The notes below the pieces were generated by a model that did no database searches, was not told the origin of the DNA, and saw only the letters and a program-made list of their open reading frames with translations. The translations under genes and the position numbers were made by a program. Shown piece by piece: positions 16,238-25,080 of a stretch of 64,000 nt of DNA (position 1 is its first letter; every line of letters begins with the position of its first letter). The DNA is from Paracoccus lichenicola (lineage in GTDB: Bacteria; Pseudomonadota; Alphaproteobacteria; Rhodobacterales; Rhodobacteraceae). The stretch is taken from positions 1 to 64,000 of the forward strand of contig NZ_WMBT01000004.1 of the NCBI RefSeq assembly GCF_009708075.1, written 5' to 3'.

Positions 16238-16969
16238 ATGACCTATGTTTCCGGTTTCGTCGCCGCCGTGCCCAGTGCCAACAGGGACGCGTTCATCGCC
16301 CATGCCAGGGCCGGCTGGCCCTGGTTCCAGCAGCGCGGCGCGCTGCGCATGGTCGAATGCCTGGGCGCGGACGTGAAGCACGGCAGGCAGACCGACTTTT
16401 ATCGCGCGACCCAGGCCAGGGACGACGAGGTGCCGCTGTTTTCCTGGGTCGAATGGCCCGACCGCGCCACCGCCGACGCGGCCTGGGCCGGCATGGCAAA
16501 TGGCGAGGATTTGCCAGACATGCCCGAACCGCCCTTTGACGGCGCGCGCATGTTCTGGGGCGGCTTCAACCCCATCGTCCAGGTGGGCGAAAGCAGGCCC
16601 GGAAGCTATATCCAGGGCTTCGTGCTGGCCGCGCCCGAGGACAGGAAGCAGGCCTATATCGACATGGCCCGCAGCGCGACGGACATGTTCCGGCGCATGG
16701 GCGCAACCTTCCAGATCGAATGCTGGGGCGAGGACGTGCCCCATGGCAAGCAGACCGACTTTTACCGCGCCACGGACGCCAAGGAGGGCGAGGTGCCGCT
16801 GTTCTCCTGGATCGAATGGCCCGACCGCGCGACCTGCGACGAAGCCGCCCGCCAGATGGAGGCCGAGATGGAGGGGATGGAGATGCCCGACATGCCCTTC
16901 GACGGGATGCGCATGTTCTGGGGCGGCTTCACGCCAGTCTTCGACAGCAAGGCCGAGGTGCAGGGATGA
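16238..16969 (+). CDS. Tandem double DUF1428 protein
   Basis: A 243-residue protein built from two copies of a DUF1428 domain of about 118 residues each. Copy 1 (residues 1-118) and copy 2 (about 120-240) share the segments HGRQTDFYRAT / HGKQTDFYRAT, EVPLFSWVEWPDRAT / EVPLFSWIEWPDRAT, and ARMFWGGFNP / MRMFWGGFTP. DUF1428 is a ferredoxin-like barrel domain of unknown activity, normally found singly, so this is an in-gene duplication. A strong GGAAGGGGGG ribosome-binding site precedes ATG 16238. It is first in an operon with the VOC and GST genes (ATGA overlaps). The function is unknown; the context suggests handling of a reactive small molecule. Confidence 0.88.
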   Translation: MTYVSGFVAAVPSANRDAFIAHARAGWPWFQQRGALRMVECLGADVKHGRQTDFYRATQARDDEVPLFSWVEWPDRATADAAWAGMANGEDLPDMPEPPFDGARMFWGGFNPIVQVGESRPGSYIQGFVLAAPEDRKQAYIDMARSATDMFRRMGATFQIECWGEDVPHGKQTDFYRATDAKEGEVPLFSWIEWPDRATCDEAARQMEAEMEGMEMPDMPFDGMRMFWGGFTPVFDSKAEVQG

Positions 16970-17751
16970 AGGTTCACGGACGCCCCCTCTGGTTCGAGCT
17001 TGCGACCGGCAAGGGCCATCTGGATGCGGCAGGCGATTTCTATCGCAAGGTGATCGGCTGGCAGATCGGCGACAGCGGGATGGAGGGGTTCCGCTATCAC
17101 CTCGCCACCGCCGACGGCGACAGGGTGGCCGGGCTGATGGAGATGCCGGGCGATGTCGCGGACATGCCGCCCGCCTGGACGGTCTATTTCGGCGTGGACG
17201 ACGCCGACCGCGCGGCCGCCGGTATCCGGGCCGCGGGCGGTCAGGTCTTTCGCGAACCGGCCGACATTCCCGGCACCGGCCGCTTTGCCGTCGCCGCCGA
17301 CCCGCAGGGCGCGCCCTTCGGAATCCTCGCGCCGCTGCCGATGGAGGACGGCACGGGCGGCCAGGCCTTCGACCAGGCAAGGGCCGCGCATGGCAACTGG
17401 ATCGAACTGATGACCACCGATCCCGGCGCGGGTCTCCGCTTCTATGCGGCCCTGTTCGGCTGGACCGCGGGCGAGGCGATGGACATGGGCGGCATGGGCA
17501 CCTACCGGCTGTTCCGCCATGACGGCGCGGACATCGGCGGCATGATGGGTCTGGGCCAGGCGCCCCGGCCCTGCTGGCTGGCCTATTTCGGCGTCAACGG
17601 CGTCAAGGACGCGGTGGGGCGCATCACGGAGGCGGGCGGCACCGTGCAGCACGGCCCGACCCCGGTTCCGGGCGGGGCGCATATCGCCGTCGCGACCGAT
17701 CCGCAGGGCGCCCCGTTCGCCCTGGTCGGCCCTTTGGAGGTGACAGCATGA
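16966..17751 (+). CDS. Two-domain VOC (glyoxalase-like) protein
   Basis: A 261-residue protein with two VOC modules. Module 1 (about residues 5-125) has PLWFELATGKGHLDAAGDFY and VAADPQGAPFGILAP. Module 2 (about 135-258) has WIELMTTDPGAGLRFYAALF and VATDPQGAPFALVGP. This matches the CFP-30B-like VOC proteins of actinobacteria and alphaproteobacteria, whose reaction is not established. ATG 16966 overlaps the DUF1428 stop, and its own stop overlaps the GST start, both as ATGA, so the three proteins are translationally coupled. Confidence 0.87.
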   Translation: MKVHGRPLWFELATGKGHLDAAGDFYRKVIGWQIGDSGMEGFRYHLATADGDRVAGLMEMPGDVADMPPAWTVYFGVDDADRAAAGIRAAGGQVFREPADIPGTGRFAVAADPQGAPFGILAPLPMEDGTGGQAFDQARAAHGNWIELMTTDPGAGLRFYAALFGWTAGEAMDMGGMGTYRLFRHDGADIGGMMGLGQAPRPCWLAYFGVNGVKDAVGRITEAGGTVQHGPTPVPGGAHIAVATDPQGAPFALVGPLEVTA

Positions 17752-18389
17752 CCCTGGTCCTGACCACCTATGACTGGGTGCCCGAATTCGCGCGCGGCTT
17801 CGTGCGCGACATCCGGGTGCGCTGGCTGCTCGAGGAACTCGGGCGGCCCTACCGGATCGAGACCGTGCCGCTGCGGGACCGGACGGCCGATCATCTGGCG
17901 CACCAGCCGTTCCACCAGGTGCCCTTCATCCGCGACGGCGACCTGACGCTGTTCGAATCGGGTGCCATCCTGCTGCACCTGGCCGAGGGCACCCCCCTGA
18001 TGCCCCCTGCGCAGCGCCCCCATGTCCAGCAATGGCTGATCGCGGCGCTGAACAGCGTCGAGCCGTTCAGCATGGCCTGGGTCATCCCCAAGTTCTTCGA
18101 CCAGGACGAGGCAGGGGCCGCCAAGCGCGAACCCCTGCTGCGGCAACGGCTTGCGCAATTGCAGACGGCCTTGGGCGACCGCCCCTGGCTGATGGGCGAA
18201 GGCTTCACCGTGGCCGACCTGCTGATGGCCGACATCCTGCGCCTGCCCGCGCGGAACGGGTTGCTGGACGACCTGCACGGGCTTGCGGCCTACGCCGAAC
18301 GCGCCACCGACCGCCCCGCCTTCCGCAAGGCGCTGGCCGACCAGATGGCGCATTGGCGCGCGGCGGATGAAAGGCGGGGGGCGGCCTAG
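17748..18389 (+). CDS. Glutathione S-transferase family protein
   Basis: A 213-residue GST. The N-terminal thioredoxin-like domain (about residues 1-78) contains the cis-Pro segment FHQVPFIRDGDLTLFESGAIL, whose ES pair binds the glutathione gamma-glutamyl group. The all-helical C-terminal domain contains the conserved N-capping box GEGFTVADLLMADILR. It closes the HxlR-controlled operon. GST together with VOC proteins commonly detoxifies electrophiles through glutathione adducts, the likeliest role here. No terminator hairpin was recognised before the toxin-antitoxin pair. Confidence 0.88.
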   Translation: MTLVLTTYDWVPEFARGFVRDIRVRWLLEELGRPYRIETVPLRDRTADHLAHQPFHQVPFIRDGDLTLFESGAILLHLAEGTPLMPPAQRPHVQQWLIAALNSVEPFSMAWVIPKFFDQDEAGAAKREPLLRQRLAQLQTALGDRPWLMGEGFTVADLLMADILRLPARNGLLDDLHGLAAYAERATDRPAFRKALADQMAHWRAADERRGAA

Positions 18390-18399
18390 CTGCAGGCCA

Positions 18400-18427
18400 T
18401 TGTCGATCCAGCCTTCGGGCGTTATCC
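18400..18427 (+). promoter_or_regulatory. Possible promoter of the toxin-antitoxin pair
   Basis: TTGTCG at 18400-18405 and TTATCC at 18422-18427, with a 16-base spacer, resemble a sigma-70 -35/-10 pair 28 bases upstream of the antitoxin ATG. A GAAAGGCC ribosome-binding site follows. The match is moderate and the assignment tentative. Confidence 0.3.
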
Positions 18428-18454
18428 TTGAAACTGTAGATCGAAAGGCCTCGG

Positions 18455-18634
18455 ATGCGAACTGACAGCCGTGCCGATATTCAACGCTGGATCAAATCCG
18501 GCCCGCCGGGTCAACAGGCCGCGCCGGGTTATGACGAATGGCTGAAAGCCGAGATCGCCGCAGGCATCGCCGAACTCGACGCCGGAAAGTTCATGACGCT
18601 GGAGGACATGAAGCGCGAATTCGGGCAGGAATGA
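18455..18634 (+). CDS. Short ParD/RelB-like antitoxin
   Basis: A 59-residue protein, MRTDSRADIQRWIKSG at the start and [15 protein letters not shown] at the end. The segment YDEWLKAEIAAGIAELDAGK resembles the C-terminal toxin-wrapping helix of ParD-type antitoxins. The usual N-terminal ribbon-helix-helix is not recognisable, so this antitoxin may neutralise without binding DNA in the normal way. It is shorter than a 60-residue cutoff and easily missed by gene finders. A GAAAGGCC ribosome-binding site precedes the ATG. The last codons overlap the toxin start in an ATGA, the usual coupling of antitoxin and toxin. Confidence 0.75.
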   Translation: MRTDSRADIQRWIKSGPPGQQAAPGYDEWLKAEIAAGIAELDAGKFMTLEDMKREFGQE

Positions 18635-18915
18635 GGATCGTCCTTTCGGACCTGAGCCGCCGACGGCTTCATGAAATCCAGTCCTATATCGCCTTCCACA
18701 ATGCCAGGGCCGCGACCCAGGTCGCAGACCGCATCCTCTATGCGGCTGAAATGCTGGCCGACTTCCCGGACCTTGGCACGCGGTGGCAAGGCGGATCCAC
18801 GCGCACCCTGGTGGTGTCGGGCCTGCCATACCGCCTGCACTATCGTATCGTGGGCGACACCGTTCAGATCATCACGATTGCCCATACCAGCCAGCGGCTA
18901 CCCAAGCTGGGGTGA
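18631..18915 (+). CDS. RelE/ParE-family toxin
   Basis: A 94-residue RelE/ParE-fold protein. Recognisable pattern: an N-terminal strand (RIVLSDLS), two helices ([40 protein letters not shown]), then strands [20 protein letters not shown] and a C-terminal IAHTSQRLP. The HNARAA and PYRLHYR features fit ParE (gyrase poison) better than RelE (ribosome-dependent nuclease), but the target is not provable from sequence. It starts inside the antitoxin stop. Four plus-strand genes lie upstream (DUF1428, VOC, GST, antitoxin) and valS follows 71 bases later. Confidence 0.85.
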   Translation: MRIVLSDLSRRRLHEIQSYIAFHNARAATQVADRILYAAEMLADFPDLGTRWQGGSTRTLVVSGLPYRLHYRIVGDTVQIITIAHTSQRLPKLG

Positions 18916-18986
18916 AGCGCCCGTGGCACTTGGCCTTTCCCCCCTCTTTCGCTAATCCATCCCCCAAGCGAAGGGGATCTGCCGAC

Positions 18987-21900
18987 ATGAGCATGGACAA
19001 AAGCTTTGACGCCACCGCCGCCGAGGCGCGGATCGGCGCGGAATGGGAACGCCTGGGCGCGTTCGCCGCCGGGGCCAACGCCTCGCGGGCCGAGACCTTC
19101 ACCGTGATGATCCCGCCCCCGAACGTCACCGGCAGCCTGCATATCGGCCACGCCTTCAACAACACGCTGCAAGACATCCTGGTCCGCTGGCACCGGATGC
19201 GCGGCTTCGACACGCTGTGGCAGCCCGGCCAGGACCATGCGGGCATCGCCACGCAGATGGTCGTGGAGCGCAAGCTTGCGTCCGAGGGCAAGCCGCCGCG
19301 CCGCGACTGGAACCGCAAGGATTTTACCGACGAGATCTGGCGGTGGAAACAGGAATCCGGCGATACGATCATCAACCAGCTGAAGCGGCTTGGCGCCTCG
19401 TGCGACTGGTCGCGCAACGCCTTCACCATGTCGGGGGCGCCTGGTGCCCCTGCGGGCGAGGAGGGGAATTTCCACGACGCGGTGATCCGGGTCTTCGTGG
19501 ACCTTTATAACAAGGGCATCATCTATCGCGGCAAGCGCCTGGTGAACTGGGATCCGCATTTCGAGACGGCGATCAGCGATCTCGAGGTCGAGAACCGCGA
19601 GGTTCCCGGCCACATGTGGCATTTCAAATACCCGCTGGCGGGCGGCGAGACTTATGAATACGTCGAACGCGACGCGGACGGCACCGTCACGCTGCGCGAG
19701 GTCCGCGATTATATCTCCATCGCCACCACGCGCCCCGAAACCATGCTGGGCGACGGCGCGGTGGCGGTTCATCCGTCGGACGCGCGCTATGCCCCCATCG
19801 TGGGCAAGCTGTGCGAGATCCCCGTGGGGCCGCGCGAACACCGCCGCCTGATCCCGATCATCGCCGACGAATACCCGGACCCGAACTTCGGCAGCGGCGC
19901 GGTCAAGATCACCGGGGCGCATGACTTCAACGACTACGGCGTGGCGATGCGCAACGGCATCCCGCTTTATGCGCTGATGGACAGCAAGGGGGCGATGCGG
20001 TCGGACGGCCTCTCCTATGCCGAGTCCGCCGCCATCGCGACCCGCGCGGCACGGGGCGAGGACGTGGGCGACGTGTCGGACGTGAACCTGGTCCCCGAGG
20101 ATCTGCGGGGTCTCGACCGGCTGGAGGCGCGGCGGCTGGTCATTGCCCAGATCAATGCCGAGGGCCTGGCCGTCACATACCTGCACAAGGAAATCGACGA
20201 GGACACCGGGGCCGAGCATCTGGAACGCCGCCCGGTCGTGGAGGCCAAGCCGATCATGCAGCCCTTCGGCGACCGCTCGGGCGTGGTGATCGAGCCGATG
20301 CTGACCGACCAGTGGTTCGTGGACACGAAGCGGATCGTCGGCCCTGCCTTGGAGGCCGTGCGGTCAGGCCGGACCGAAATCCTGCCCGAGCAGCACAAGA
20401 AGGTGTATTTCAACTGGCTCGAGAACATCGAGCCCTGGACCATCAGCCGCCAACTGTGGTGGGGGCACCAGATTCCGGTCTGGTATGGATTGGACCTCGC
20501 GCCCGAAGGCCAGGTCGATGACGATGGCGACGGCGAACTGGACGACGTGGAAATCTTCGCGCTGCTGGAGGAAGGCCTGGTCCACCGCGACGAGATCCAC
20601 CACGCCGCCGCCAGCTTCGCCGAGGTGGCCGAGCGGTTCCGCGACGCCATCGCTGGGCTGCCCGCCCCCCTGGAAATCGCCCGCATCGTCGAGGTCGCGG
20701 ACCGCGAGGCCGCCATCGACGCCTTTGCCCAAGGCCTGGCCGATTACAACCTGAGCCAGGATCCCACCCGGCTGGTCTATCCCGTCTGGCGCGACCCGGA
20801 CGTGCTGGACACCTGGTTTTCCTCGGGCCTCTGGCCCCTGGGCACGCTTGGCTGGCCCGAGGACACGCCGGAACTGCGCAAGTATTTCCCGACCGACGTG
20901 CTGGTCACGGGCTTCGACATCATCTTCTTCTGGGTCGCCCGGATGATGATGATGCAGCTTGAGGTCGCGGGCGACGTGCCGTTCCGCACGGTCTATGTCC
21001 ATGGCCTGGTGCGCGACGAAAAGGGCGCGAAGATGTCGAAGTCGAAAGGCAACGTCATCGACCCCCTGTCGCTGATCGACGAATACGGCGCCGACGCGCT
21101 GCGCATGACGCTGACCGGCATGGCCGCGATGGGCCGCGACCCCAAGCTGGGGCCGAAGCATGTCGAGGGCGCGCGGAACTTCGTCACCAAGATCTGGAAC
21201 GCCACCCGCTTTGCCGAGATGAACGGCGTGCGTGGCGGCGGCGCGATGCCCGCGCCCAGCCATACGGTGAACCGCTGGATCATAGGCGAGGTCGCGCGGA
21301 TCCGCATCGCCACGGACGAGGCGCTGGCCTCCTATCGCTTCAACGACGCGGCGAACGGCCTTTACGCCTTTGTCTGGGGCAAGGTCTGCGACTGGTATGT
21401 CGAATTCGCCAAGCCCCTGTTCGACGGCGACCATGCCGATGAAACGCGGGCCACGATGGGTTGGGTTCTGGACCAGTGCTATCTGCTGCTGCACCCGATC
21501 ATGCCCTTCGTGACCGAGGAGTTGTGGCGGCTGACCGGCGACCGCGCCAAGATGCTGGTCCACGGCGACTGGCCGACCTATGGGGCGGAACTGATCGACG
21601 CGGAGGCCGACCGCCAGATGAACTGGGTGATTTCGCTGATCGAAGAGGTCCGGTCCGCCCGCGCCCAGATGGGCGTTCCGGCAGGTGCCAAGCTGGACCT
21701 GATCGCGACCGAGGCGGAAGCAGCGGCCCGCGCGGCCCTGACCGCCAACAGCCCGCTGATCGAGCGGCTGGCGCGGGTAAACGAGCGGTCGGCGCATGTG
21801 ACCTCAACCAGCCACGTGACTGCGCGCGGCACCATCACGGTGGCGGTGCCGGGGGCGAGCTTCGCCCTGCCCATCGGCGACGTGATCGACGTGGCGGCGG

Positions 21901-22094
21901 AAACCGCCCGGTTGCAGAAGGCGGTAGGCAAGTCCGAGAAAGACGCCGAGGGCTTGCGCAAGCGGCTGTCGAACCCGCGCTTCGTGGAAAACGCGGAACC
22001 CGAGGTGATCGAGGAAACCCGCGACAAGCTGGCCGCGCTGGACGACGACCTGACGCGCCTGCGCGCGGCCCTGGCGCAATTGGCGGCGATGTGA
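18987..22094 (+). CDS. valS: Valyl-tRNA synthetase
   Basis: A 1035-residue class Ia synthetase charging tRNA-Val. HIGH is at residues 52-55 ([12 protein letters not shown]), the editing domain carries [20 protein letters not shown], and KMSKS is at 682-686. An anticodon-binding domain and a C-terminal coiled coil ([20 protein letters not shown]) follow. It is longer than E. coli ValS mainly through an insert of about 100 residues between GHQIPVWYG and DVLDTWFSS. The insert contains a 12-residue loop at D511-E522 with a perfect EF-hand pattern. ATG 18987 follows an AAGGGG site; an upstream extension overlaps the toxin gene and is rejected. Confidence 0.97.
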   Translation: MSMDKSFDATAAEARIGAEWERLGAFAAGANASRAETFTVMIPPPNVTGSLHIGHAFNNTLQDILVRWHRMRGFDTLWQPGQDHAGIATQMVVERKLASEGKPPRRDWNRKDFTDEIWRWKQESGDTIINQLKRLGASCDWSRNAFTMSGAPGAPAGEEGNFHDAVIRVFVDLYNKGIIYRGKRLVNWDPHFETAISDLEVENREVPGHMWHFKYPLAGGETYEYVERDADGTVTLREVRDYISIATTRPETMLGDGAVAVHPSDARYAPIVGKLCEIPVGPREHRRLIPIIADEYPDPNFGSGAVKITGAHDFNDYGVAMRNGIPLYALMDSKGAMRSDGLSYAESAAIATRAARGEDVGDVSDVNLVPEDLRGLDRLEARRLVIAQINAEGLAVTYLHKEIDEDTGAEHLERRPVVEAKPIMQPFGDRSGVVIEPMLTDQWFVDTKRIVGPALEAVRSGRTEILPEQHKKVYFNWLENIEPWTISRQLWWGHQIPVWYGLDLAPEGQVDDDGDGELDDVEIFALLEEGLVHRDEIHHAAASFAEVAERFRDAIAGLPAPLEIARIVEVADREAAIDAFAQGLADYNLSQDPTRLVYPVWRDPDVLDTWFSSGLWPLGTLGWPEDTPELRKYFPTDVLVTGFDIIFFWVARMMMMQLEVAGDVPFRTVYVHGLVRDEKGAKMSKSKGNVIDPLSLIDEYGADALRMTLTGMAAMGRDPKLGPKHVEGARNFVTKIWNATRFAEMNGVRGGGAMPAPSHTVNRWIIGEVARIRIATDEALASYRFNDAANGLYAFVWGKVCDWYVEFAKPLFDGDHADETRATMGWVLDQCYLLLHPIMPFVTEELWRLTGDRAKMLVHGDWPTYGAELIDAEADRQMNWVISLIEEVRSARAQMGVPAGAKLDLIATEAEAAARAALTANSPLIERLARVNERSAHVTSTSHVTARGTITVAVPGASFALPIGDVIDVAAETARLQKAVGKSEKDAEGLRKRLSNPRFVENAEPEVIEETRDKLAALDDDLTRLRAALAQLAAM

Positions 22095-22100
22095 GCCGCT

Positions 22101-22163
22101 GCCGTCGGGGGCGCTTGCGGGGATCGCAGGTGCCTCCGGCGGGGATATTTAAGTGAAGAAGAA
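22101..22163. repeat. Dispersed hairpin + GGATATTT element, copy C
   Basis: This copy has a weaker stem (GCCGTCGGGGGC against GCCTCCGGCGG, two mismatches), then GGATATTT at 22143-22150 and AAGTGAAGAAGAAGCC. The last part matches copy D rather than A and B, so two tail types exist. The element overlaps the end of the minus-strand HisC-like gene: its TAA stop and the codons for GFFFT are made of repeat sequence. Confidence 0.7.
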
Positions 22164-23261
22164 GCCTTGGAGCGTGGACAGCGCGCGGGGGAGCGCCTCG
22201 GCCAGGATGTCCAGTTCCGGGTCGGGCGCGCAACTGATGCGGATGCAGCGGTTGAGCGGCGCCGCGCCGGGCATTCGGATGAAGACGCCTTCACTTGCCA
22301 GCGCATCGACCAGGCGGCGGGCGAAGGCGCCATCGCGATGCGTGTCGAGCGCCACGAAGTTGGTGGCGGATGGCAGGGCGGTCAGCTGGTTTTCCGCGCC
22401 GATGGCGGCGATGCGCTGGCGCGCCCCATCCACCCGCGCCACGACCTGCGCCAGCCAGTCCTGATCCTGCAATGCGGCAAGCGCGCCGATCTGGCTGATG
22501 CGGTTCATGCCGAAATGGTTGCGCACCCGGTCGAAGGCCGCGATCAGGTCGGGGTGGCCGATGGCGTAACCCACGCGCGCGCCTGCCATGCCGTAGGCCT
22601 TGGAAAAGGTGCGCATCCGAATGACCCGGGGATCGTCGGCGGCGATGGCCGGGATGGCGCTTGCGGAGGCGAATTCGGCATAGGCCTCGTCCAGGACCAG
22701 CAGCGTGCCCTCGGGAAGCTGGTCCAGCATCGCCTCGATCACCGCGCCGTCGTGCCAGCTTCCCATCGGGTTGTCCGGGTTGGCGAGATAGACCAGCCCC
22801 GCCCCGGTCTGGCGGGCGCGATCCAGCAGCGCCTGCGGGTCCTCGGCGTCATGGCGATAGGGCACCTTGTCCAGGCTGCCCCCGAAGCCGGTCACATGGA
22901 AGTTGAAGGTCGGATAGGCCCCGTCCGAGGTCACCACGACATCCCCCGGCGCGACCGTCAGGCGCACCAGCAGGCCCAGCAAGCCGTCGATCCCCTCGCC
23001 CACGATGATGTTGTCGGCCCGGACGCCATGATGCGCGGCCAGCGCCTGCGTCAGGTCATGGCTGGCCGGATCGCCGTATTTCCAGACCTCGCCCGCCGCC
23101 GCCTGCATCGCGGCCACCGCGCGCGGACTGGGGCCGAAGCCGTTCTCGTTGGCGCCAAGACGCGCGGCGAAGGGGCGGCCCGCCTGGCGTTCCAGCGTTT
23201 CCGGCCCGACGAAGGGCACGGTCGCGGGCAGGCCTGCGGCGATCGGGGCAAGGCGGACCAT
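22149..23261 (-). CDS. HisC-like fold-type I aminotransferase
   Basis: A 370-residue PLP aminotransferase of the histidinol-phosphate aminotransferase family. The PLP lysine is K221 in RTFSKAYGMAGARVG. Upstream are the LGANENGFGPSP substrate loop, NPDNPMG at 161-167 and DEAYAEF at 191-197. The C-terminal Arg is in NRCIRISCAPDPE. No his genes are nearby, so it may act on an aromatic or other amino acid instead of histidinol phosphate. ATG 23261 overlaps the stop of the stand-alone RAM-domain gene in an ATGA. Its extreme C-terminus (GFFFT) is encoded by repeat copy C. Confidence 0.87.
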   Translation of the reverse strand: MVRLAPIAAGLPATVPFVGPETLERQAGRPFAARLGANENGFGPSPRAVAAMQAAAGEVWKYGDPASHDLTQALAAHHGVRADNIIVGEGIDGLLGLLVRLTVAPGDVVVTSDGAYPTFNFHVTGFGGSLDKVPYRHDAEDPQALLDRARQTGAGLVYLANPDNPMGSWHDGAVIEAMLDQLPEGTLLVLDEAYAEFASASAIPAIAADDPRVIRMRTFSKAYGMAGARVGYAIGHPDLIAAFDRVRNHFGMNRISQIGALAALQDQDWLAQVVARVDGARQRIAAIGAENQLTALPSATNFVALDTHRDGAFARRLVDALASEGVFIRMPGAAPLNRCIRISCAPDPELDILAEALPRALSTLQGFFFT

Positions 23262-23497
23262 CAGAAGGCGCGAAAGGTCATGGTGGTCAGCGTGCGGCTG
23301 ATATGGGGGATGTCGAACAGGCGTTCGGAGAGATACCGGCCGACATCCTCGTCTTCGGGGATATAGACCTTGGCGATCAGGTCGTAGTCGCCGGATGTCG
23401 AGTAAAGCTCGCTCACGACCTCGCGGTCATAGATGGCTTGGGCGACCTGATAGGTCTTGCCAGGCGCGCAGCGGAACTGAACGAAGACGGGTCGCAT
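23261..23497 (-). CDS. Stand-alone Lrp/AsnC ligand-binding (RAM) domain
   Basis: A 78-residue protein consisting only of the alpha/beta RAM domain of Lrp/AsnC regulators: MRPVFVQFRCAPGKTYQVAQ, then SELYSTSGDYDLIAKVYIP and HISRTLTTMTF. The helix-turn-helix is absent. A strong AGGAGG ribosome-binding site 5 bases before ATG 23497 shows that the short form is the real gene and not the 153-residue frame. Such proteins form decamers that bind amino acids. Translation is coupled to the HisC-like aminotransferase, suggesting that it senses the enzyme's substrate or product. A regulatory role without a DNA-binding domain would need a partner. Confidence 0.87.
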   Translation of the reverse strand: MRPVFVQFRCAPGKTYQVAQAIYDREVVSELYSTSGDYDLIAKVYIPEDEDVGRYLSERLFDIPHISRTLTTMTFRAF

Positions 23498-23526
23498 GGT
23501 GGCCTCCTGCTTGGGTCGGGCGCAGG

Positions 23527-24897
23527 TTAGACCGCCGGCGCGGGACGGGTCCAGACCCCGCGCGCGTGGCCCCGCCAGAAGCGCGCCATCAGCAGCGCGG
23601 CCGCCACCGTTAGCCCGACGCACAGCCCCAGCCACAGCCCGGCGGGACCGAGGCCCCCCGGAAAGGCCAGGCCCCAGGCCACGGGCATCCCCACCACCCA
23701 ATAGCTGAAGCCCGCGATCCACATGGGCACGCGCGTGTCATGGACACCGCGCAGGAAGCCAAGCGCGATCACCTGGAAGGCATCGGTCAATTGGAACAGC
23801 GCCGCATAGACCAGCAGCGCCGCGCCAAGCGCCACGATGGCCGGCCCGCGCGCGTCCGTGGGGTCGAGGTAGAGCCGCACCAACCAATCGCCCGCCAGCA
23901 GATAGATGCTGATCGCCAGCGCGGCGAAGACCAGCGACATGGCGATCACCGTAACGGCGGCGTCGCGCATCCAGGCGGCGTCGCCCCGGCCCTTGGCCTG
24001 GCCCACCCGGACCGTCGCGGCATTCGACAGGCCCAGATGCACCATGAAGGTGATCGACGTGATCTGCAGCGCGATCCCGTGGGCCGCCAGTTCCTGCGTA
24101 CCGATCCAGCCCATCATGACGTTGGAACCCACGAACAGCCCGCCCTCGGCCACCATGGTCAGGCCGATGGGCCAGCCCAGGCGGAACACTTGGCCCAGGG
24201 CAGCGGTGTCGGGCTTCCAGAACCGCTGGAACAGGTGATACTTGCGCGTCGCGGGCAGCCAATGGGCATAAAGCGCCAGCACGGCCAATTGCAGGGTCTG
24301 CACGATCACGCTGGAGATAGCCGCGCCCCGCACGCCCAGTTCGGGAAAGCCCGCGTTTCCGAAGGTCAGAAGCCAGATCAGCCCGATGTTCACCGGCAGC
24401 CCGGCCAGCGTCACCCACATCACGACCTGCGCCCGCTCCAGCGCCGCCAGATAGGAATTGAGCGCCAGCGCCCCCAGCATCGGCAGCAGGCCCCAGCCGG
24501 CGATGCGCAGGAAATCCTGCGCCAGCGCGGCCACCGTTTCCGTCTGGCCAAGCGCCAGCAGGATCGGGCCGGAAAACCAGAACAGCGGCTGGCACAGGAC
24601 CGCATGGATCGCCGACAGCCACAGCGCCATGCGGGCGGCGCGGCGGACCTCGGTCTCATCCCCGCGGGCGATGGCGGTGGCGATCAGGCCCATGACGCCG
24701 GTGCCGTAGCCCATGCCCAGGAAGAACAGGATGTGGATCATCGAGGTCGCGATGACCAGGGCCGCCAGCGCATCGACCCCGTACCAGCCCAGCATCACCG
24801 TGTCGCTGACATGGATGCCCATGCGCGCCAGATGGCTGCCGATCAGCGGCAGGCCCAGCGAGAGCGTCGCGGCGACATGGGGAAGGTAGCGGGTCAT
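23527..24897 (-). CDS. MATE-family efflux transporter
   Basis: A 456-residue membrane protein with about twelve transmembrane helices in two six-helix bundles, of the NorM-like MATE family of Na+- or H+-coupled drug and metabolite exporters. Typical segments are LGLPLIGSHLARMGIHVSDT at the start of helix 1, GYGTGVMGLIATAIARGDE and the matching second-half RVGQAKGRGDA. It starts at ATG 24897 and ends 29 bases before the RAM-domain gene on the same strand, so these may share a transcript. The 183 bases upstream (24898-25080) hold nothing that I recognise. Confidence 0.9.
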   Translation of the reverse strand: MTRYLPHVAATLSLGLPLIGSHLARMGIHVSDTVMLGWYGVDALAALVIATSMIHILFFLGMGYGTGVMGLIATAIARGDETEVRRAARMALWLSAIHAVLCQPLFWFSGPILLALGQTETVAALAQDFLRIAGWGLLPMLGALALNSYLAALERAQVVMWVTLAGLPVNIGLIWLLTFGNAGFPELGVRGAAISSVIVQTLQLAVLALYAHWLPATRKYHLFQRFWKPDTAALGQVFRLGWPIGLTMVAEGGLFVGSNVMMGWIGTQELAAHGIALQITSITFMVHLGLSNAATVRVGQAKGRGDAAWMRDAAVTVIAMSLVFAALAISIYLLAGDWLVRLYLDPTDARGPAIVALGAALLVYAALFQLTDAFQVIALGFLRGVHDTRVPMWIAGFSYWVVGMPVAWGLAFPGGLGPAGLWLGLCVGLTVAAALLMARFWRGHARGVWTRPAPAV

Positions 24898-25080
24898 GGG
24901 GCGGGCTTAGCGCGGCAAGGGGCGCTGCACAATCTGCAAGGCGGGCGGGCAGTTTATCGGGAATGTTGAAAGCGGAGGGATCTTCTTTGGGACATAGGCT
25001 GCTGGGTAGGAGGCGCCCTTGCCGGAACATAGCGCAAATACGTTGTCACCCTTGAACCCGACAGGCCTGATTTCGAGACC

